Source: Lachnospiraceae bacterium UBA3802 (GTDB taxonomy: Bacteria; Bacillota; Clostridia; Lachnospirales; Lachnospiraceae). From it: a DNA stretch of 12,477 bases. A program made the position numbers and the translations under genes. The stretch is from positions 1-12,477 of the forward strand of contig DFEM01000134.1 in the NCBI GenBank assembly GCA_002369155.1, read 5' to 3'. Of this stretch, positions 7,997 to 12,477 are shown piece after piece (within the stretch, counting starts at the first letter, position 1; each line of letters opens with the position of its first letter). The notes below the pieces were generated by a model that saw nothing but the letters and a program-made list of their open reading frames with translations, was not told the origin of the DNA and searched no databases.

Positions 7997-9073
7997 ATGC
8001 AGGAAGATTTTCATTATTATGCAACATATTGTGCAGCCATATTGGCAGGCTATACGCATGAGGAGAGCCTGACGATCTGTTTTAGTGCGCAATTTGTAGA
8101 TCTTTGCACCAAGACATTCCTGACCGTTGTGGATGGCCCGAAAGAAGCTGCGACGACGCAGTTAAACTTAGAATTGATGGATATGAAACTGGATAAGCGT
8201 GGTTTGCAGGAAATTACATCGGTTTGGTCATCTTTCCATTTCCTTCCGTATGATCTGAATGCAAAACGAAAGAAACGATCACGTGCTTATATGCAGAAAT
8301 ACCGCCTGATCTGCAATACCAACGGAGAACTCCTGAAAGAAACCGTGAATCGTGCATATTCCGAACCGTTAGAGGCTGTCGGTATTGCCATGCATATTCT
8401 TGCGGATACCTGGGCACACAGATATTTTGCCGGTACTCCTTCTTTGGTAATTAACAATACGAATTATTATTTCTATGAGATCCTGGATAAAGACGGTAAG
8501 GAAGAAAGAAGACCGATCACATTTAAGCATAAAGCCTCGATGTCGGACGATATCGAAAATGCAGTATATTTAAACTGCATTTATCAGTACAGCGAAAAAT
8601 CCATAATGAATTTAGGTCACGGAAGAGCGGGACATCTTCCGGATTACAGTTTTATCAAATATGTTTATCTGCCTGCCTGGATGGACTATGAGGAAATGAT
8701 AAAGGATAACCCTTCGGATTATTATCATGCATTTTCCCAGATGGTATATGCCCTTCGTACAATTCACAGACAGGAACATGAATTTGAATGTGACAGGTAT
8801 GCGTTTGATGTGGTGGATGAGTATAAAAATGAGATTATGCGTATCCTGAAAACGCGCAGATTATCCGCTTCTGAGGATTGGAGAGCATTCGGTATGAAAC
8901 TTTCGGGCAAAGAAGTTCCCGAATTTGATCTAACCGATGCAAAGCAGGAGTATAAGAATGCTTCTGATAAAGAAAATACGACACTTGGCAGATTTTTCCA
9001 TGCGGCAATTGAACAAAAAAGGCTCGTAACCAGAAAAATTTATGCCAAACCCGTTAAGAAAAAGAAGGAGTAG
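7997..9073 (+). CDS. DUF6765-like protein, possible metal-dependent hydrolase
   Basis: A 358-residue soluble protein without signal peptide or membrane helix. Its start MQEDFHYYATYCAAILAGYT, followed by AQFVD, matches my memory of the DUF6765 family; I cannot confirm by search. Conserved-looking His/Asp clusters are DFHYY (H6), AQFVD (D35), SFHFLP (H81), MHILADTWAHRYFAG (H133, D137, H141) and GHGRAGHLPDYSF (H208, H213, D216). The HxxxDxxxH spacing resembles the metal ligands of helical zinc phospholipase C / S1-P1 nuclease folds, so a metal-dependent hydrolase of phosphoester or lipid is a reasonable guess. The C terminus is basic (KKKKE). It starts 4 bp after the four-helix gene and ends 2 bp before the DUF308-like gene. 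Substrate is unknown. If the cluster is an immune system, this could be a second effector or a processing enzyme. Confidence 0.75.
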   Translation: MQEDFHYYATYCAAILAGYTHEESLTICFSAQFVDLCTKTFLTVVDGPKEAATTQLNLELMDMKLDKRGLQEITSVWSSFHFLPYDLNAKRKKRSRAYMQKYRLICNTNGELLKETVNRAYSEPLEAVGIAMHILADTWAHRYFAGTPSLVINNTNYYFYEILDKDGKEERRPITFKHKASMSDDIENAVYLNCIYQYSEKSIMNLGHGRAGHLPDYSFIKYVYLPAWMDYEEMIKDNPSDYYHAFSQMVYALRTIHRQEHEFECDRYAFDVVDEYKNEIMRILKTRRLSASEDWRAFGMKLSGKEVPEFDLTDAKQEYKNASDKENTTLGRFFHAAIEQKRLVTRKIYAKPVKKKKE

Positions 9074-9075
9074 CT

Positions 9076-9627
9076 ATGTCTGTTGGAGCGAAAATCAGAC
9101 GAATAATCGGCGGAATACTGATGATTTTGATCAGCTTTTTATTGATCTTAACCGTAACGGTTGACAGTTCTGCCGGAATCGGCCTTATTATGGCCTTTAT
9201 TTCCGTTTGGCTCATCGTATACGGAATCAGACTTTTGCATTATTATTCCAAAATGGCAAGATATATGGTTGGCGGAAAGACGATTTTGATTCTGGGATTT
9301 GTTGTAATGGATTTGGGATTGTTCACGTTTTCTCTCCTGGATGTTCATTCAAGTATTATTATTCTGTATCTGCTTGGCGTATATGCTTTTTCCGGTGCCA
9401 TCGATGTTATGCGCGCATTTGAACAAAGAAAAAATGAATCCCCCTGGAAATGGAAACTGGCTACCGGATTCATTGAAATTTCCGTTGCATTAACGGCTTT
9501 GGTCGGCGGCGTATTTTTCCGCTCGTCCACGATCGTGGTATTGATTTTTGCTTTGGGTATTGCCTATTCCGCAGTAGCCAGAATCGTGGATGCTTTTATA
9601 AAAAAGCCGATGATGGCTATTTTATAA
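9076..9627 (+). CDS. DUF308/HdeD-like six-helix membrane protein
   Basis: A 183-residue, strongly hydrophobic protein with about six membrane segments in three hairpins (roughly 10-30, 34-53, 67-87, 91-111, 128-147, 151-171). Short basic loops (RLLHYYSKMARY; EQRKNESPWKWK) separate the hairpins. This three-hairpin pattern with repeated (I/A)xGxxxI phrasing is that of the DUF308/HdeD group, small membrane proteins of poorly known function, some linked to acid or envelope stress. A good ribosome binding site (AAGGAG, 9065-9070) precedes ATG 9076. It is the last gene of the cluster, only 2 bp after the previous stop. I see no enzymatic motif. Confidence 0.75.
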   Translation: MSVGAKIRRIIGGILMILISFLLILTVTVDSSAGIGLIMAFISVWLIVYGIRLLHYYSKMARYMVGGKTILILGFVVMDLGLFTFSLLDVHSSIIILYLLGVYAFSGAIDVMRAFEQRKNESPWKWKLATGFIEISVALTALVGGVFFRSSTIVVLIFALGIAYSAVARIVDAFIKKPMMAIL

Positions 9628-9643
9628 CAAAGAAAACGAAAGA

Positions 9644-10777
9644 TTATGAGATTTGTAAGCCGCCGAGGGTAACACTTCGGCGGTTAATTTTTGAATCGCA
9701 TACAATGAAATCGGCAAATTTGCCTTCTGCGATTTCGCCGATGTTATCGTTACCGAGTACTTTGGCGGGAATGCTTGTGGCGGAGAGAATTGCTTCTTCG
9801 ATGGGAATTCCCATGGAAATAATGTTTAAAAGAGTATCATAGACACTTAAAGCCGCACCTGCGATCGTACCGTCGGAAAGTTTGGCTACACCGTTTTCAA
9901 GTGTGACAATCTCGCCTGCAAGATTATATTTACCGTCCTTTTCGCCCATACAGCGAAGCGCATCGGAGATTAGGCAGATCCTTCCTTTGCATTCACGGTA
10001 GGCTAAACGCACCATGGGTTCGTGTACATGGATTCCGTCGCCGATGATTTCGGTTGTGATTTCGGGTGAATCGAAGAGAGCGGCAATTACGCCGGGATCG
10101 CGATGGCGAAGAGGGCGCATGGCGTTGAAAAGATGCGTCACATGTTTGGCGCCTTCATGAAATGCCGTAAGAGCTTCTTCGTAAGTGGCATTCGTATGTG
10201 CTAAGGAAACCAAAGAATCCTTGGATGCCTTTTGGATAAATGGCAGGGCATTTTCAATTTCCGGAGCAATATCGATGATGCGAAGTCTTCCTTCACTGAC
10301 GGTCTGTACTGCATGAAACAGTTCAAGATTGGGCTTTTGAAGACATACTGCAGCATGAGCGCCTTTTTTTTCTTCACTGAGAAATGGTCCTTCCATACGC
10401 ATACCAAGAATACGTGCGGAATCGTCCCTGGCGGAGTTGATCGCTTCGTTTAAGGCTTCGGCAATGCGAATATACTGTTCTTCATCCAAAGTCATCGTGG
10501 TGGGAAGGAAGGATGTGATGCCAAGCCTGGCAAGATTTCGGCTCATGCGATGAATTCCTTCGGGATTTCCGTCGGAGAAATCATCACCGAAACAGCCGTG
10601 AATATGGATGTCCACAAGGCCCGGAATCACATATTGTCCGTTTAGATCAATTGCAGTTTCATCCGCCTGTCCATCCGTAAACACACTGACAAAGCGGCCG
10701 TTCGATACGCGAAAGCCGCCTTGCATGAATTTTCCCTGATGAAAAATGATTCCGTTGGTATAGGTAATATCGCTCAT
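9644..10777 (-). CDS. nagA: N-acetylglucosamine-6-phosphate deacetylase NagA
   Basis: A 377-residue amidohydrolase of usual NagA length. It converts GlcNAc-6-phosphate to glucosamine-6-phosphate plus acetate in the cytosol, feeding amino-sugar catabolism and cell-wall recycling. Visible motifs: metal-binding HxH in VDIHIHG (H58, H60; the second position often varies in the family), the metal ligand E129 in MEGPFLS, H194 in AHTNAT, H215 in THLFNAM with RxPG-like phrasing after it, the DGIHVHEP substrate loop (H250), and the catalytic aspartate D272 in ISDALR. All key residues are present, so it should be active. The ATG at 10777 has only a weak AAAGAA-type site upstream. It lies 24 bp downstream of the sensor/GGDEF gene on the same strand, so it is probably co-transcribed. 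nagB is not in the window. Confidence 0.95.
   Translation of the reverse strand: MSDITYTNGIIFHQGKFMQGGFRVSNGRFVSVFTDGQADETAIDLNGQYVIPGLVDIHIHGCFGDDFSDGNPEGIHRMSRNLARLGITSFLPTTMTLDEEQYIRIAEALNEAINSARDDSARILGMRMEGPFLSEEKKGAHAAVCLQKPNLELFHAVQTVSEGRLRIIDIAPEIENALPFIQKASKDSLVSLAHTNATYEEALTAFHEGAKHVTHLFNAMRPLRHRDPGVIAALFDSPEITTEIIGDGIHVHEPMVRLAYRECKGRICLISDALRCMGEKDGKYNLAGEIVTLENGVAKLSDGTIAGAALSVYDTLLNIISMGIPIEEAILSATSIPAKVLGNDNIGEIAEGKFADFIVCDSKINRRSVTLGGLQIS
9659..9692 (+). terminator. Possible terminator of the TIR cluster, inside the 3' end of nagA
   Basis: A 7-bp perfect stem (ccgccga at 9660-9666 with tcggcgg at 9677-9683) with a 10-nt loop is followed on the + strand by TTAATTTTT. It lies 32 bp after the last + strand gene and within the final codons of the convergent nagA. 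No other terminator is visible in the 16-bp gap between the two stop codons. The interrupted T-run and large loop make it weaker than the one at 3691. Confidence 0.4.
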
Positions 10778-10801
10778 TGGTATTTCTTTAAAAGTAATAG
10801 A

Positions 10802-12477
10802 TTACGGAGTAAGCGCCACTCCGCGGCGTACACCTTTGGCATTCTTTACTTCATACATCTTCTCGTCGGCAATTTTCAGAGCCTGCAGAATATCATATTC
10901 CTCATCGAGAATGCTGGTGTAGCATCCGGTAGAGGATGTGACGAAATAGGTAAGCCCGGATGTTTTATTGTATTCATTCAGATATTCTTCCATGGCAGAT
11001 GCGATTCCGTCTGCGTCGCAGTCTCCGAATATAACGGCAAAGACTTCATCACCGCCGAAACGGGAGCAGATGGAATTTTCGGGACAGCAATTTACGAGTG
11101 CGTCCGAAAGTTTTGCGATCGCATTGTCACCGTCCGCATGTCCGTAATGATCGTTGATGTATTTCAGTCCGTCTAAGTCGGAGATGATAACGGTAATGGG
11201 TTTTCCCAGGTTCTCGGGTGCCGTACGCGCACAACGGAAGATATTCTGGAATGCCACACGGTTATAGAGATTCGTTAAGGCATCGCGTTTATAGACTTCC
11301 GACAATTTGTCATGTAAAGCGCGCTGGGAAGCCATGGTGATATATCCGCCGAGACCGAGACTTACGGAACTGGTCATCGGCGCAATCTGGGAATAATTGG
11401 TCAGTTCATAGTCGTTGAAATTATAGCCGATGAAACCGACAATGGTATTCATGTATTCCAAAGCATTGAAGATAATGGGATAGCCGTTTGCCGAGAATTC
11501 TTCCAATCGCTTCATTAAAAAGACGGAGTTAAAGGAAAAATCGCTGTCGTCCAAAGGCTTGTCACCGTTGTAGATATACTGTAAATGATCCGTCCATTTG
11601 CCGATATGGTTGACGACAAAGTAGTTATCGTTCATGTCAAGACAGCGTTTGTCGACAGCACAGATCATACTGCCCGATAATGTCTTTTGCAGGGCTTTCG
11701 TCATTTCCTCATTCGTATTGCAGTTGACCATATTCGTCGTCAGATCATAGAGATTTCTAAGATCATCCTGGTGACGGTAGAAACTGTTATTGATCAGATC
11801 CAGAAGGTTTTCGGACGGATTTGGATTACGTTCGCAACCGCAGGATTCGTTGGTCAGAAGCTTCGGTACGATTTCTTTGTTTTCCACGGTCTCATTGTTT
11901 AAAAGTCGCACAATGCAGTCTTCCGTCTGCTTGGCAAGATCTTCGATATCACAGATTACGGTGGAGATCATGGGGTTATTTAAGAAAGCTTCTTCGTTTC
12001 CGTCGAAACCGGAAACGATAACATCTTCGGGAACACGGTGACCGTATTCTTTGAGTACGCTGCAGACATTGACCGCCATGATATCGTTCGCACAGATAAC
12101 GGCATCGGGAACAATACCCTGATCCAGAATTCTGCGCATGGCAACACGGGCAGGGTAGGACCAGAATTCTCCGTAGCTAACCATGGAATCGTCGAAGGGG
12201 ATTCCGTTTTCGGAGAGTACTTTTTTGAATACTTCGATACGTTCGTCCGAAAAAGCATTGTTCGGAACACCTGCGATCATATGCGGTTTGGTGATTTTAT
12301 GATCTTCAATGATATGTCGTACGATCTGTTCAAATCCCTTATTGAAGTTGAAACGGATCGAAGTGGTATCGGGATATTCTCCGTCAATGACTATGACAGG
12401 AATGTTGGAAGCTTTGGCTGATGTTATGATACGCTCGGAAATCGTATGGCTTTTGATCTTTTCATCCATGATGATGA
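10802..12477 (-). CDS. LacI-like sensor / GGDEF diguanylate cyclase-type protein (N terminus outside window)
   Basis: The frame stays open past the ATG at 12469 to the window edge (codons I-I before it), and the visible start lies in the middle of a sugar-binding fold, so roughly 100 residues are likely missing. Numbering from that ATG: residues 1-205 are a LacI/periplasmic-binding-protein-like domain (VPDAVICANDIMAVNVC, VPEDVIVSGFDGNEEA), with SCGC near 209-212 as in LacI-type sensors. Residues about 220-385 are a linker/GAF-like region. Residues 396-555 form a GGDEF domain (DALTNLYNR, SDLDGLKYINDHYGHADGD, RFGGDEV at 470-476). The catalytic GGDE is kept but the last F is V, and the RxxD inhibitory site before it is replaced by PENS. 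A cytosolic sugar-responsive diguanylate cyclase is the likely role. No DNA-binding domain is visible, though the N terminus is missing. nagA is 24 bp downstream. Confidence 0.88.
   Translation of the reverse strand, partial: IIMDEKIKSHTISERIITSAKASNIPVIVIDGEYPDTTSIRFNFNKGFEQIVRHIIEDHKITKPHMIAGVPNNAFSDERIEVFKKVLSENGIPFDDSMVSYGEFWSYPARVAMRRILDQGIVPDAVICANDIMAVNVCSVLKEYGHRVPEDVIVSGFDGNEEAFLNNPMISTVICDIEDLAKQTEDCIVRLLNNETVENKEIVPKLLTNESCGCERNPNPSENLLDLINNSFYRHQDDLRNLYDLTTNMVNCNTNEEMTKALQKTLSGSMICAVDKRCLDMNDNYFVVNHIGKWTDHLQYIYNGDKPLDDSDFSFNSVFLMKRLEEFSANGYPIIFNALEYMNTIVGFIGYNFNDYELTNYSQIAPMTSSVSLGLGGYITMASQRALHDKLSEVYKRDALTNLYNRVAFQNIFRCARTAPENLGKPITVIISDLDGLKYINDHYGHADGDNAIAKLSDALVNCCPENSICSRFGGDEVFAVIFGDCDADGIASAMEEYLNEYNKTSGLTYFVTSSTGCYTSILDEEYDILQALKIADEKMYEVKNAKGVRRGVALTP

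Noticed and set aside
8047..8072. Short inverted repeat (caggct / agcctg) near the start of the DUF6765-like gene
   Set aside because: Only six paired bases with a 14-nt loop, within chance expectation.
10721..11176. 151-codon + strand frame
   Set aside because: Antisense to nagA start and the GGDEF domain; no ribosome binding site or recognisable domain.
12467..12469. ATG as the true start of the sensor/GGDEF protein
   Set aside because: The frame stays open to the window edge, and the sequence begins in the middle of a LacI-like fold; the real start is most likely outside the window.

Overview
The window looks like chromosomal DNA from a low-to-moderate GC Firmicute, most likely a Clostridia/Lachnospiraceae-type gut anaerobe. 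Supporting signs are the strong AGGAG-type ribosome binding sites, the codon style, a LacI-like sensor fused to GGDEF, nagA, and TIR and DUF308/DUF697 proteins typical of that group. This placement is inference; there is no rRNA or other marker gene. I see no tRNA, rRNA, CRISPR array, transposase or integrase.

Region 1 (1-3484, + strand) is the 3' half of a Wadjet-type (Jet/Mks/Eps) anti-plasmid SMC defence operon. It holds the C-terminal two-thirds of JetC (SMC/MukB-like ATPase; start and Walker A lie upstream) and a complete JetD (Toprim-type nuclease subunit). JetA and JetB would be expected just upstream. A perfect 26-bp palindrome sits inside jetD.

Region 2 (3485-3797) is mostly non-coding. 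It carries a small membrane-peptide reading frame broken by an in-frame TAA, a strong rho-independent terminator, and a sigma-A-like promoter with a perfect TATAAT.

Region 3 (3798-9627, + strand) is a tight five-gene cluster, probably one transcript: a TIR domain / membrane helix / beta-propeller protein, a DUF697-type membrane GTPase, a four-helix membrane protein, a soluble His/Asp-rich DUF6765-like protein, and a six-helix DUF308/HdeD-like membrane protein. Gaps are 33 bp, an 8-bp overlap, 4 bp and 2 bp. Next to Wadjet, and with a TIR domain carrying the WCxxE motif of TIR NADases, it is the best candidate here for an undescribed system, perhaps an envelope-sensing TIR/GTPase module. Its function is not proven by sequence.

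Region 4 (9644-12477, - strand) is a convergent metabolic/signalling pair. An N-terminally truncated (by the window edge) LacI-like sensor/GGDEF protein lies 24 bp upstream of nagA (N-acetylglucosamine-6-phosphate deacetylase). The GGDEF domain reads GGDEV and lacks the RxxD inhibitory site. The pairing suggests, without proving, a link between amino-sugar catabolism and cyclic-di-GMP signalling.
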